Shown: one piece after another, positions 52,373 through 61,103 of the stretch
Layout of the letters: the number at the start of each line of letters is the position of its first letter
Numbering within the stretch: position 1 is the stretch's first letter
Origin: Burkholderia anthina
GTDB taxonomy: Bacteria > Pseudomonadota > Gammaproteobacteria > Burkholderiales > Burkholderiaceae
Assembly: GCF_902498995.1 (NCBI RefSeq)
Contig: NZ_CABVLY010000015.1
Location: 124,001-188,000, forward strand
Length of the DNA stretch: 64,000 nt
Reading direction: 5' to 3'
Translations under genes and position numbers: made by a program
The notes under the pieces: generated by a model
Seen by the model: the letters and a program-made list of their open reading frames with translations, nothing else
What the model was told of the DNA's origin: nothing
Databases searched by the model: none

Positions 52373-53743
52373 TCAGGCCGGCACGGGGAACCGCACCGTC
52401 ACGGTCAGGCCGCGTCCGCCTTGCGTCGTGCCGAGCGCGACCGTCGCGCGATGCTGTTCGGCGATCCGCTTGACGATCGACAGCCCGAGTCCGCTGCCCG
52501 ACGACGTGACCGCCTGCGCGCCTTCGCCGCGATAGAAGCGCTCCCACACGTCGGTGCGCTCGGCCTCGGGGATGCCGGGGCCGTCGTCGGCGACTTCGAG
52601 CACGGGCGTTGCGCCATCGATGCGCGCGGACACGTCGATCCGCGCACCGTCGCCCGCGTAGCGGATCGCGTTGTCGACGAGGTTGTTCAGCAGCACGCGC
52701 AGCGTGTCCGCATTGCCCGCGGCCATCACCGGCGACGACACGATCGCGCCGAGATCGATGCGGTGTGCGTCGGCGACGCGCGCACGGTCGGAGACCACCG
52801 ACCGGCACAGTGTGGCGAGATCGACGGGCGCGGACGCGGAGGCCTGCATATCGGGCTCGAGACGCGCGAGCGTCAGCAGCTGTTCGGCGAGGTGGCCGAG
52901 GCGCGTCGTGCCGGCATGGATCTGCGTGAGAATCTGCTCGCGCTCGTCGGGGCTCGCCGCGCGCCGCAGCAATTGCGACTGGATCGACAGCCCCATGATC
53001 GGCGTGCGCAGCTCGTGCGCGGCATCGGCGATGAAATGCCGCTGCAGCGTGAACGAGCGGTCGAGCCGCGCGAGCAGGTCGTTGATCGCTTCCGCGAGCG
53101 GGCGGACCTCGTTCGGCATCGACGCGACGTCGACCGGTTCGAGATTGTTTGCATTCCTGCGCTTCAACCCGGCCGCGATCGTGCGCAGCGGCCGCAGCCC
53201 CGCGCCGATGCCGAACCACAGCCCGATCGCGAGCACCGGCAGCATCGAGAACACCGGCCACAGCAGATGCACGGCGATGCCCGCGATCGCTTCCCAGCGT
53301 GCGTGGCGCGCCTGCGCGAGCCGGATCGTCGTGCCGCCGCGCTCGGTGACGTAGGTGCGCCACGGCTGGCCGTCGACGTCGACGCTCGCGATGCCCGTCT
53401 GCGCGGGCGGCGGCAGTGGCGAGTCGCGATCGGTCGAATAGACGAGCGTGCCGTTGCGCCATACCTGCAGCAGCACCGCGTCGGGGTCGTTTGCCTCGAA
53501 ATCGTGCTTGCCGTCGCCTTGGTTGCGGAACGACAGCTCGCCGTTCGGGCCGACGACGATCTGCTTCGACATGCTGCGCATCTGGTCGTCGAGCAGGTCG
53601 TCGAGCTCGCGCAGCGCGCCCCAGTAGGTGCCCGCGCTCGCGGCCAGCCCGATTACGCAGGCCGCGGGCAGCAGCCACATCAGCAGGCGCCGCCGCAGCG
53701 ACGCGCTGCGCCAGCGCACGATCGCCTGCTGCAGCCGCGTCAT
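52373..53743 (-). CDS. Sensor histidine kinase, QseC/PmrB-like
   Basis: A 456-aa inner-membrane kinase. The first membrane helix is at about 20-42 (LLMWLLPAACVIGLAASAG), a periplasmic sensor lies at about 43-160, and the second helix is at about 160-182. A HAMP linker, H-box RHFIADAAHELRTPIMGLS (phospho-His about 246), N-box LNNLVDNAIRYAGDG and G-boxes DDGPGIPEAE and GSGLGLSIVKRI follow. Its start overlaps the regulator stop by four bases (ATGA). The regulator type, sensor layout and divergent ygiW-like gene match the QseBC/PreAB arrangement of enterics. Confidence 0.9.
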   Translation of the reverse strand: MTRLQQAIVRWRSASLRRRLLMWLLPAACVIGLAASAGTYWGALRELDDLLDDQMRSMSKQIVVGPNGELSFRNQGDGKHDFEANDPDAVLLQVWRNGTLVYSTDRDSPLPPPAQTGIASVDVDGQPWRTYVTERGGTTIRLAQARHARWEAIAGIAVHLLWPVFSMLPVLAIGLWFGIGAGLRPLRTIAAGLKRRNANNLEPVDVASMPNEVRPLAEAINDLLARLDRSFTLQRHFIADAAHELRTPIMGLSIQSQLLRRAASPDEREQILTQIHAGTTRLGHLAEQLLTLARLEPDMQASASAPVDLATLCRSVVSDRARVADAHRIDLGAIVSSPVMAAGNADTLRVLLNNLVDNAIRYAGDGARIDVSARIDGATPVLEVADDGPGIPEAERTDVWERFYRGEGAQAVTSSGSGLGLSIVKRIAEQHRATVALGTTQGGRGLTVTVRFPVPA

Positions 53744-54402
53744 GTGCCGTCACCGATCCGGTAGCCGACGCCGCGCACCGTGCGGATCATGTCGTGGCCG
53801 AGTTTCTTGCGCAGGTTGTGGATGTGCACCTGCACCGCGTTGCTCTCGATTTCTTCGCCCCAGCTATAGAGCCGTTCCTCGAACTGTTCGCGCGAAATCA
53901 CCGCGCCCGGGTCGCGCATCAGTTCGTGCAGCAAAACGAATTCCTTCGGCGACAGCGTGACTTCGTCGTCGTTGAGCCATACCAGGTGCTTGACCGGATC
54001 GAGGCGCAGCGGGCCGATCGCGAGCGTCGTTTGCGCGCGCCCCGCGTGGCGGCGGTTGACCGCGCGAATGCGGGCGAGCAGTTCCTCGAGCACGAACGGC
54101 TTGACGAGATAGTCGTCGGCGCCGCTGTCGAGGCCGGCGATGCGGTCCGGGATGCCGTCGCGCGCGGTGATGATGATGGCGGGCAGCGTTTCGTCGCGGC
54201 GGCGCAGCGACGCGAGCACCGACAGGCCGTCGCGGTTCGGCAGCCCGAGGTCGAGCAGCAGCAGGCCGTAGCCGGTCGAGCGCAGCGCGAGCGACGCGGC
54301 ATCGCCGTCCTTCACCCAGTCGACCGCGAAGCCCTCTTGCCGGAGGCCCTGTTCGAGCCCGCTGCCGATCAGCGGATCGTCCTCGACGAGCAGTACGCGC
54401 AT
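53740..54402 (-). CDS. Two-component response regulator, QseB/PmrA-like
   Basis: A 220-aa OmpR-type regulator. The receiver begins MRVLLVEDDPLIG, with phospho-Asp in LLLLDLGLPNRDG (about residue 51) and Lys in YLVKPFVLEELLAR. The C-terminal winged helix runs at about 128-218 (LSPKEFVLLHELMRDPGAVI, then VHIHNLRKKLG and RTVRGVGYRIG). The start at 54402 is fixed by the receiver motif. A CTTAG-N6-CTTAA direct repeat 59 bases upstream of the start fits the binding pattern of this regulator family, so autoregulation is likely. Confidence 0.9.
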   Translation of the reverse strand: MRVLLVEDDPLIGSGLEQGLRQEGFAVDWVKDGDAASLALRSTGYGLLLLDLGLPNRDGLSVLASLRRRDETLPAIIITARDGIPDRIAGLDSGADDYLVKPFVLEELLARIRAVNRRHAGRAQTTLAIGPLRLDPVKHLVWLNDDEVTLSPKEFVLLHELMRDPGAVISREQFEERLYSWGEEIESNAVQVHIHNLRKKLGHDMIRTVRGVGYRIGDGT

Positions 54403-54460
54403 GGATTCGTGTCTCTTCGTGGGCGTGAGCGCCCGGGGTTCCCATGATAAGCGCAGGTGT

Positions 54461-54476
54461 CTTAGCCCCAGCTTAA
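54461..54476. promoter_or_regulatory. PmrA/QseB-type direct-repeat box
   Basis: CTTAGCCCCAGCTTAA consists of CTTAG and CTTAA separated by six bases, one mismatch from the CTTAA-N6-CTTAA element bound by PmrA/QseB-like regulators. It lies between the divergent regulator and ygiW-like genes and could serve both. Confidence 0.6.
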
Positions 54477-54627
54477 AGGCGGCAGCCGGCCGGTATTTCG
54501 TACTTGTCCAATGCGGCACCGTGTCGCTTCTGCATCGCCTTCAGGTTTGCTTAATCTTACGGTCCGTAATCTCAGGCCGTCGCGCTCATCGAGGCGCGGC
54601 ACCATACCGAAAAAGGAGAATCCGATC

Positions 54628-54981
54628 ATGAAACACCTGGCCCGCATCCTGACCGTCGCGCTCGCCACGCTGCCCGCCGCCGTCTACGCGCAATACACGG
54701 GGCCGTCCACGCTGACCACCACCACCGTGAAGGAACTGCTCGCGAACGGCAAGGACGACCAGCACGTGCAGTTGCAGGGGCGCATCGTCAAGCACGTCGG
54801 CGGCGAGGATTACGAGTTCACCGATGCGACCGGCACGATCCGCGTCGAGATCGACGACAAGCTGTGGGCTGCCGGCCAGCCCGTCAGCGACAAGAGCGAA
54901 GTGAAGGTGACCGGCGAATTCGAGCGCAAGTGGTCGGGCCGCGTGAAGGTCGACGCCGACCACGTCGAAGTGCTGCGCTGA
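54628..54981 (+). CDS. YgiW/YdeI family periplasmic OB-fold stress protein
   Basis: A 117-aa BOF-family (PF04076) protein. The signal peptide is about residues 1-22 (ARILTVALATLPAAVYA). The OB fold follows (VKELLANGKDDQHVQLQGRIVKHVGGEDYEFTD, then IRVEIDDKLW and VKVTGEFERKW). AAAGGAG precedes the ATG at 54628. Enteric YgiW and VisP are periplasmic stress-tolerance proteins; ygiW lies next to qseBC there, as here, but in this window it is divergent instead of upstream in the same operon. Confidence 0.9.
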   Translation: MKHLARILTVALATLPAAVYAQYTGPSTLTTTTVKELLANGKDDQHVQLQGRIVKHVGGEDYEFTDATGTIRVEIDDKLWAAGQPVSDKSEVKVTGEFERKWSGRVKVDADHVEVLR

Positions 54982-55036
54982 ACGGTGCGCGCGGGGCCGG
55001 TGATACCATGAGCGACCGGTTCCCGTTCCCACCAAG

Positions 55037-55897
55037 ATGGCCGCCACTTTCGACGAACTCGCGTCCCGGATCCGGGCGCAATTTTCCGAACTGAGCCCGC
55101 AATTCCAGGCGGGTGCTGCATTTCTGCTCGATCATCCCGACGAAGTCGCCACTTCGTCGATGCGCAAGGTCGCACAGCGCGCGCAGGTACAGCCTGCGTC
55201 GCTCGTGCGGCTTGCGCAGCAATTCGGTTTTCCCGGCTGGAACGAGCTGCGCGACCTGTGCGTCGCGCGCGTGCGTACGCGTCCGGAGCCGCTCACGCAG
55301 CGCGCGCGTTCGCTGGTGCGCCCCGACGCGAAGGCGTCGCTCGCGCACGACCTGCTCGCTGCGCAGCAGCACAATCTGGCGGCAACCGCCGCGCAGAACG
55401 AGCACGCGCTCGCGGACGCCGCGAAGCTGATCCGCAAGGCGTCGCACGTGCACGTCGCGGGGTTCCGGTCGTGCTATCCGGTCGCGTTCGGATTCGTGTA
55501 CGGCTACCGGCTGTTCCGGCCGACCGTGTCGCTGCTCAACGGCGTTGCCGGCTCGCTCGAGATGGAGCTGCGCACGATCGCGAAGCACAGCGTGACCGTG
55601 GTCGTCAGCTTCGCGCCGTATTCGGCGGAAGCGACGCGCGTCGCGCAGGCCGCGAAGGCGCAGGGCAGCAAGATCGTCGCGATCACCGACAGCGCGGTGT
55701 CGCCGATCGCGCTGCATGCGGACGCGCAACTGATCTTCACGCACGACAGCCCGTCGTTCTTTCCGTCGCTGGTCGCCGCGCACGCGATGGCCGAGGCGCT
55801 GGTCGCGCAGTTGCTGGCGCTCGAAGGCAGCGACGCGATCGCAGCGCTCGAGCGCACCGAAGCCGAACTGCATGCGAAGGGCGCGTACGTCGTATGA
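55037..55897 (+). CDS. RpiR/MurR family transcriptional regulator
   Basis: A 286-aa regulator with an N-terminal RpiR helix-turn-helix (about 5-80: EVATSSMRKVAQRAQVQPASLVRLAQQFGF). A C-terminal SIS sugar-phosphate-binding domain covers about 120-270 (HVHVAGFRSCYPVAFGF, GVAGSLEMELRTI, SKIVAITDSAVSPIA). It should respond to a phosphosugar. The neighbours are a YgiW-type protein and a PEP mutase-family enzyme, so the target is not obvious. Confidence 0.87.
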   Translation: MAATFDELASRIRAQFSELSPQFQAGAAFLLDHPDEVATSSMRKVAQRAQVQPASLVRLAQQFGFPGWNELRDLCVARVRTRPEPLTQRARSLVRPDAKASLAHDLLAAQQHNLAATAAQNEHALADAAKLIRKASHVHVAGFRSCYPVAFGFVYGYRLFRPTVSLLNGVAGSLEMELRTIAKHSVTVVVSFAPYSAEATRVAQAAKAQGSKIVAITDSAVSPIALHADAQLIFTHDSPSFFPSLVAAHAMAEALVAQLLALEGSDAIAALERTEAELHAKGAYVV

Positions 55898-56096
55898 CCG
55901 CACCCGCGGCTTCGATCTCCCGTTTTCCCGAATCCTCCCGATGCAACCGACGACGCTCGGATACGCGGTGACCGACGCGGCCGCGAGCCGCGCCTGCGTC
56001 GCATCGCATGCGACGCGGCGACATTTCGGCTGATGCTGAAACGTCGCGTGCACGATGCGCGTAAGCTGACTCGTCAACCTCATTCGGGAGTCCGTG

Positions 56097-56957
56097 ATGA
56101 CCCGTTCCGACCTTCAAGTCCGCTACGCCGAAGCCTTCCGCGCGCTGCACGCCCGCCCCGGCGCATTCATCATCCCGAACCCGTGGGACGCCGGCACAGC
56201 CCGGCTGCTCGCGATGGCCGGCTTCGAAGCGCTCGCCACGACGAGCGCTGGCTTCGCGTATTCGAGAGGGCTGCCCGACAACGCGATCGGCCGTGACGCG
56301 ATGCTCGCGCACATCGCCGAGATCGCGGCGGCGGGCGGCCTGCCGGTGAGCGCCGATCTCGAGAACGGCTTCGGCGACGCGCCCGAGACGGTGGCCGACA
56401 CGATCCGGCTCGCCGCGCAAGCCGGCGCGGTGGGCGGCTCGATCGAGGACGCGACCGGTCGCGCCGACGCGCCGATCTATCCGCACGACGCGGCGGTGGA
56501 GCGGATTGCCGCGGCCGTTGCGGCGGCGCGCGCGCTGCCGTTCCCGTTCACGCTGACCGCGCGTTGCGAAAACTACCTGCATGGCCGCCGCGATCTGGCC
56601 GATACGATCGCGCGGCTGGTCGCGTATCGCGACGCGGGCGCCGACGTGCTGTACGCGCCGGGCCTGACCGATCCCGACGACATCGCGGCGGTCACGCGTG
56701 CGGTGAGCGCGCCGGTCAACGTCGTGATGGGGCTGCAAGGCGGGTTGCTGAGCCGCGATGCGCTCGCGGCGCTCGGCGTGAAGCGCATCAGCGTCGGCGG
56801 CGCGCTCGCCCGCGCGGCGCTTGGCGCGTTCCTGCGCGGTGCGACGGAAATGGCGCGCGACGGCACGTTCACGTTCGCGCAGGCGGCGGTGCCGGGGCGC
56901 GACCTCGATCGCTGGTTTGCCGCGCCGGACAATTCCCGCGTTCCGTTTGCGCAATGA
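56097..56957 (+). CDS. Isocitrate lyase/PEP mutase family protein
   Basis: A 286-aa TIM-barrel enzyme of the PEP mutase/ICL superfamily. IIPNPWDAGTARLLAMAGFEALATTSAGFA (about 26-55), LPVSADLENGFGD with metal-binding Asp/Glu (about 82-94), GGSIEDATG and LTARCENYLHGRRD are present. The superfamily cleaves or forms C-C or P-C bonds of small oxoacids (oxaloacetate decarboxylase, phosphonopyruvate hydrolase, methylisocitrate lyase). The KKCGH loop of true lyases is absent; the loop instead reads TARCEN, placing it with the general PEP-mutase group. The ATG at 56097 follows GGGAG. Confidence 0.85.
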   Translation: MTRSDLQVRYAEAFRALHARPGAFIIPNPWDAGTARLLAMAGFEALATTSAGFAYSRGLPDNAIGRDAMLAHIAEIAAAGGLPVSADLENGFGDAPETVADTIRLAAQAGAVGGSIEDATGRADAPIYPHDAAVERIAAAVAAARALPFPFTLTARCENYLHGRRDLADTIARLVAYRDAGADVLYAPGLTDPDDIAAVTRAVSAPVNVVMGLQGGLLSRDALAALGVKRISVGGALARAALGAFLRGATEMARDGTFTFAQAAVPGRDLDRWFAAPDNSRVPFAQ

Positions 56958-57293
56958 GCATTCGATAAAACCCGGGAACGTTTTCACGTTGAAAAGGAAT
57001 TGACAGTAATCAAGCGAAATCGCCGTCGATTTAAAGTTCGATGACGGCGGAATTTACTTCGTTTATTCTCCGCACTCCAGCCGGTTAACCGGAGCCGGCG
57101 CGCAAGCCACGCCGGTTCTGGCGATCGGCGATCCGCCAAGTGTATTGATCGTACCTATTGTTGCGATTTCCCGACCGGTTTCTTTCGGTTTTATGAGTTG
57201 CCGTTTATTTTTCGGATGGGTAGTCTGCGATACAGTCAAATGTGCCGGCAGGCAGGCCGCCGGAAAATGAATATATAGAAAGTCGAGAAAGCG
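56958..57293. other. AT-richer intergenic region
   Basis: About 335 bases without a gene. It holds an imperfect hairpin (CGCCGTC at 57021-57027 with GACGGCG at 57043-57049) that may end transcription of the upstream gene, and a 12-bp palindrome CCGGTTAACCGG at 57081-57092. The promoter of the DUF2158 gene should lie in the AT-rich part near 57170-57290. Confidence 0.45.
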
Positions 57294-57560
57294 ATGACGA
57301 TTCGAGAGAATCCCGGCAGTGGCTTTCGCGTCGGCGATGTCGTGACGCTGAAAGCCGGCGGCCCGCGCATGACCGTCACCTATGCCGGGCCGGTCGTGTT
57401 CGACGATGCCGACTGGCTGATCTGCCAGTGGTTCGACGACAGCGGCCACTTCCGGCAGGAAATGTTCCACCACGAGGCGGTGGTGGCCGAGCCGCGCGCG
57501 ATTTCGGCCGGGCGCGTTCGCATGCGCATGCAGGCGCACCGCTACCGGTCGGCGGCCTGA
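57294..57560 (+). CDS. DUF2158 (YodC-like) small protein
   Basis: An 88-aa protein of the DUF2158/YodC family. The pattern FRVGDVVTLKAGGPRMTV followed by LICQWFDDSGHFRQEMFHHEAVV is typical: a small beta-barrel of unknown function. The start is supported by GAGAAAG upstream. It is a single gene with AT-richer flanks. Confidence 0.82.
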   Translation: MTIRENPGSGFRVGDVVTLKAGGPRMTVTYAGPVVFDDADWLICQWFDDSGHFRQEMFHHEAVVAEPRAISAGRVRMRMQAHRYRSAA

Positions 57561-57703
57561 CGCCGGTCGTTTCGTTACGGCGCCGCGCCGCGTGGCGTCT
57601 GCCGCCCGGGCCGTGCTGCACTGCCGCAGCCCACGCTGCCCTCACTTCGACATTTCACGCCAGTCCGAAACGTGCGGCCGCGCAGTGCGCCGATACTGCA
57701 CGT

Positions 57704-58885
57704 ATGAACCCGACCGATCCGATTGCCGCGGTGACGCACCGCGATCCCTATCCGTACTACGCGACGCTCGTCGACGGGCCGCCGCTCGCGTTCGATGCCA
57801 CGCTCGGCCTGTGGGTCGCGAGCCGCGCGGCGAGCGTGACGGCCGTGCTCGGCCATCCCGCGTGTCGCGTCAGGCCGCTCGACGCGCCCGTCCCGCCTGC
57901 ATTGCGCGGCACGACGGCCGGCGCGCTGTTCGGCGAACTGGTGCGCATGAACGACGGTGCGCTGCGGCACGACGTGCCGAAGCACGCGTTGCGCACCGCG
58001 TTCGCGCCGATCGATGCACACGCGCTGCGCGAGCGGGCCGCGCGGCTTGCCGGCAGCCGGCTGCGCGCGCCTTACGATGCCGACGCGCTGAACGCGTGGT
58101 GCCTGACGGTGCCCGTTTGCGCGGTCGCGGACCTGCTCGGTTTCGACGATACGCAGCTCGACGAGATCGCCGCGCGGGTCGTCGATTTCGTCGCCGCGTT
58201 GTCGCCGCTGTCGGACGACGCGGCGCTGGCCCGCGCGAGCGAGGCCGCGGGGGAATTGCTGGACCGGATGACCGAGCGCGTCGCGCACGCGCGTGCGCAG
58301 GACGGCTCGCTCGTCGCGGCGGTTCAGCAGGCGGCGCGCGACGCGGGCTGGCAGGCGAGCGGCGCACGGGTCGCGAATCTCGTCGGATTGTTGTCGCAAA
58401 CGTGCGAGGCGACGGCCGCGTGGCTCGGCAACGTACTGGCGGCGTGGGATGCGACGGCGGCTCACCGGACGGCGCGCGGATGCGCGATGCCGGACGCCGC
58501 CGTGCTGGATGCATTCGTCGCCGAAGTCGGACGATTCGATTCGCCGGTGCAGAACACGCGCCGCTTCGTCGCGTCGCGCACGACGATCGAAGGCGTGACC
58601 ATCGACGCGGGCGCGGCGATTCTCGTCGTGCTCGCGGCGGCGAATCGCGATCCGGCCGTGCATCGCGACCCGCATCGGCTGCTGCCCGGCCGCGCGCCGG
58701 GGCCGAATTTCGGGTTTGGCACGGGGCCGCACGGCTGCCCGGGCGAGCGGATCGCGCGGGCCGTGACGGCGGGGGCGTTCGACGCGTGGTTGCGTGCGGG
58801 CGACGGGGCGCCGCGCGACAGGCTGGTGTGGGACTACCGGGCGTCGACCAACGTCAGGATGCCGAAATTCGGCACGGCCCGGTAA
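57704..58885 (+). CDS. Cytochrome P450
   Basis: A 393-aa bacterial (class I-like) cytochrome P450. The haem-binding loop FGFGTGPHGCPGE gives Cys345 as the iron ligand. The ExxR-like region has become VGRFDSPVQNTRRF around residue 280. The I-helix oxygen-activation segment reads LLSQTCEATAAW where AGxET/DT is usual: Glu is kept but the next Thr is Ala, with Thr one position later. No ferredoxin or reductase gene adjoins, so electron partners must come from elsewhere. The ATG at 57704 gives normal length. The substrate is unknown. Confidence 0.88.
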   Translation: MNPTDPIAAVTHRDPYPYYATLVDGPPLAFDATLGLWVASRAASVTAVLGHPACRVRPLDAPVPPALRGTTAGALFGELVRMNDGALRHDVPKHALRTAFAPIDAHALRERAARLAGSRLRAPYDADALNAWCLTVPVCAVADLLGFDDTQLDEIAARVVDFVAALSPLSDDAALARASEAAGELLDRMTERVAHARAQDGSLVAAVQQAARDAGWQASGARVANLVGLLSQTCEATAAWLGNVLAAWDATAAHRTARGCAMPDAAVLDAFVAEVGRFDSPVQNTRRFVASRTTIEGVTIDAGAAILVVLAAANRDPAVHRDPHRLLPGRAPGPNFGFGTGPHGCPGERIARAVTAGAFDAWLRAGDGAPRDRLVWDYRASTNVRMPKFGTAR

Positions 58886-58900
58886 GCGGGAAAACGGGGC

Positions 58901-59227
58901 TCAGCGGCAGCCTTGCTTCTCCGCCCATTGCTCCTGGGCGGCGACGCGGCGCTGCACGCGTTCGACGAGACCGGTCGAGAAGGTGCGCATGCTGATGCCG
59001 TGGCGCTTCGCGAGGATGGTTTGCGCGACATCGGCTTGCGGGTTCGGCTGAAACGCCCAGTACAGCGTCATCAGCCAGCCGATGCCCGTCCACGCGAACA
59101 GCGCGTTGAACATCGCGATCATCAGCTTGTCGCGCCGGCCGCGCCGGTCCGCGACGATAGCCGGGAAGAAATAGAGTGCGACCGCGGCGACCGAACCGGC
59201 AATATCAATCAAGACTGCATCATGCAT
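58901..59227 (-). CDS. Superinfection immunity-type membrane protein
   Basis: A 108-aa membrane protein with two helices (LIDIAGSVAAVALYFFPAIV and MIAMFNALFAWTGIGWLMTLYWAF). The second matches the signature of the superinfection immunity family (PF14373), first known from the T4 Imm protein but widespread in bacterial chromosomes. The C-terminal part is polar (RTFSTGLVERVQRRVAAQEQW). GGAGCAGC precedes the ATG at 59227. No phage genes are nearby, so an actual antiphage role is unproven. Confidence 0.75.
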   Translation of the reverse strand: MHDAVLIDIAGSVAAVALYFFPAIVADRRGRRDKLMIAMFNALFAWTGIGWLMTLYWAFQPNPQADVAQTILAKRHGISMRTFSTGLVERVQRRVAAQEQWAEKQGCR

Positions 59228-59317
59228 GTTGCTGCTCCAACCGAACTGCAATGAGACCGATTGTCGCGCTTTTTCCATTTGCGTGCAGACAATTGATTGT
59301 TGCGTTTTTAGTGACGA

Positions 59318-59737
59318 TCAGCGCGCGTCGGCGCCTTCCGGCTGCCCATCGTTGCTCAACGCGAAACCTTCGTCCAGCCAGCCCGTGACGCCGCCGATCA
59401 TCAGCTTCACCGGACGGCCCAGGCGCGCGAGCCGGATCGCCGCGCGTGCGGCGCCGTTGCAGTGCGGGCCCGCGCAATAGACGACGAACAGCGTGCCGGC
59501 CGGGTAGCCGGCGAGCTTGCCGGCGACGATCTTGCGGTGCGGCAGATTGCGGGCGCCGGGCACGTGGCCGCGCGCAAACAGGTCCGGACCGCGAACGTCG
59601 AGCAGCACGAAGTCGGGCGCGCCCGATGCAAGCGCGTCGTGCACGTCCCAGCAATCGGTCTCGAAACGCAGCGACGCGTCGAAATGGGCGAGGGCGGCGG
59701 CGCTGTCGGCGGCGGGGACGTCGGTGACGTAGGACAT
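59318..59737 (-). CDS. Rhodanese domain protein
   Basis: A 139-aa single-domain rhodanese. LLDVRGPDLFARGHVPGARNLPHRKI (about 45-70) and the active-site loop VVYCAGPHCNGA (Cys near 88) are clear. Such proteins carry sulfane sulfur on the cysteine. CAGGAG precedes the ATG at 59737. It is divergent from the FtrA-like regulator, a pairing seen in many proteobacteria, so it is likely the regulator's target. Confidence 0.88.
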   Translation of the reverse strand: MSYVTDVPAADSAAALAHFDASLRFETDCWDVHDALASGAPDFVLLDVRGPDLFARGHVPGARNLPHRKIVAGKLAGYPAGTLFVVYCAGPHCNGAARAAIRLARLGRPVKLMIGGVTGWLDEGFALSNDGQPEGADAR

Positions 59738-59848
59738 GAAACACGCTCCTGAAGGACGGTGCGAAGTGCACCGGAATACAGGGCAGTATCGCGGTTCGGC
59801 GGCCGTCGCGGCAGTGGCGCGATCGACAAGTTCCGGTAACATCGCGCC

Positions 59849-60823
59849 ATGCACAATCATCTCGTCGTCGCGCTCGCCTACGATCGCCTCTGCACGTTCG
59901 AATTCGGCTGCGTGGTCGAACTGTTCGCGCTCGAGCGCCCGGAACTGGGCGTCGACTGGTATCGCTTCGCGGTCTGCGCGAGCGAGCCGGGGCCGGTGCG
60001 CGCGGCGGGCGGCATCACGGTCGCCGCGCCGTACCGTCTCGCGATGCTCGATCGCGCGGATACCATCGTGATTCCCGGCTGGCGCGATCCGGACGAGTTG
60101 CCGCCGGAGCCGTTGCTCAGGAAGCTGCGGGCCGCGCATCGTCGCGGCGCGCGGCTTGGTTCGATCTGCTCGGGCGTGTTCGTGCTCGCGGCGGCCGGCG
60201 TGCTCGACGGGCTGACCGTCACGACGCACTGGCGCTATGCGGAGCGCCTGCAGGCGCGCTATCCGGCGCTGCGCGTGAACCCCGACGCGCTGTACGTCGA
60301 CGAAGGGCAGGTGATCACGTCGGCCGGCTCGGCGGCGGGGCTCGACATGCTGCTGCATCTCGTGCGTCGCGATCACGGCGGCGCGATCGCGAATCGCGTC
60401 GCGCAGCGCCTCGTGCTGCCGCCGCATCGCGACGGCGGGCAGGCGCAGTTCGTGCCGCGCCCGGTCGCCCCCGGCGGCAGCGACCGGATCGCGAAGCTGA
60501 TCGACTGGATGCGCGCGCATGCGGCCGAGCCGCACACGCTCGCGTCGCTGGCCGCGCAGGCCGTGATGAGCACGCGCACGCTGCAGCGCCAGTTCGCCGA
60601 TGCGACGGGGATGTCGCCGCTCACGTGGCTGATCCGGGAGCGCGTGAACGTCGCGAAGGACATGCTCGAAACGCATCCCGCGCTGTCGCTCGCGCAGGTC
60701 GCCGAGCGCGCGGGCTTCGGCTCCGAGGAGTCGCTGCGCCGGCATTTCCGGCGCGTCGCGGCGACGAGCCCCGCCGCGTATCGGCGCGGGATGGATCGTG
60801 GCGTAAGATCGCAGGACGCTTGA
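59849..60823 (+). CDS. ftrA: GlxA/FtrA-type AraC family regulator
   Basis: A 324-aa regulator. Residues 1-185 are a DJ-1/PfpI-like (class I glutamine amidotransferase fold) domain with LGSICSGVFVLAAAGVLDG around the nucleophile-elbow cysteine. Residues 215-315 are the AraC helix-turn-helix pair (TLASLAAQAVMSTRTLQRQF then LAQVAERAGFGSEESLRRHF). Length and layout match proteins annotated FtrA. The divergent rhodanese gene 111 bases away is the probable target. The inducer is unknown. Confidence 0.88.
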   Translation: MHNHLVVALAYDRLCTFEFGCVVELFALERPELGVDWYRFAVCASEPGPVRAAGGITVAAPYRLAMLDRADTIVIPGWRDPDELPPEPLLRKLRAAHRRGARLGSICSGVFVLAAAGVLDGLTVTTHWRYAERLQARYPALRVNPDALYVDEGQVITSAGSAAGLDMLLHLVRRDHGGAIANRVAQRLVLPPHRDGGQAQFVPRPVAPGGSDRIAKLIDWMRAHAAEPHTLASLAAQAVMSTRTLQRQFADATGMSPLTWLIRERVNVAKDMLETHPALSLAQVAERAGFGSEESLRRHFRRVAATSPAAYRRGMDRGVRSQDA

Positions 60824-61103
60824 GCGCCGCGTTGTCGCGCGGAGATGGCTTTCGTACGCGGCGGCGCACCGCCTGACCGGGGTATTCCGGACGAAAGCGG
60901 AACCCACGTGACGCCCGGAGAGAACTCCGGATTCGGCTTCATGCGCGATGACGCGCACGTGTATTGCCACGACGGCCACGCTGCGCGTGGCGACGATGTT
61001 TCTCGCGCGCGACTTCACGCAGGCGCAAGATCGCCGGCATCGGCGGTCGCGGCCGGACGGCAGCATGCGCCGTTCATTCATCACAACGACAAGGAAAATC
61101 ACC

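Noticed and set aside
60824..61103. Riboswitch upstream of the TPR-like gene
   Set aside because: A CCGGAG...CTCCGG inverted repeat is present near 60917-60930, but no conserved aptamer pattern is recognisable and the gene has no metabolite link.
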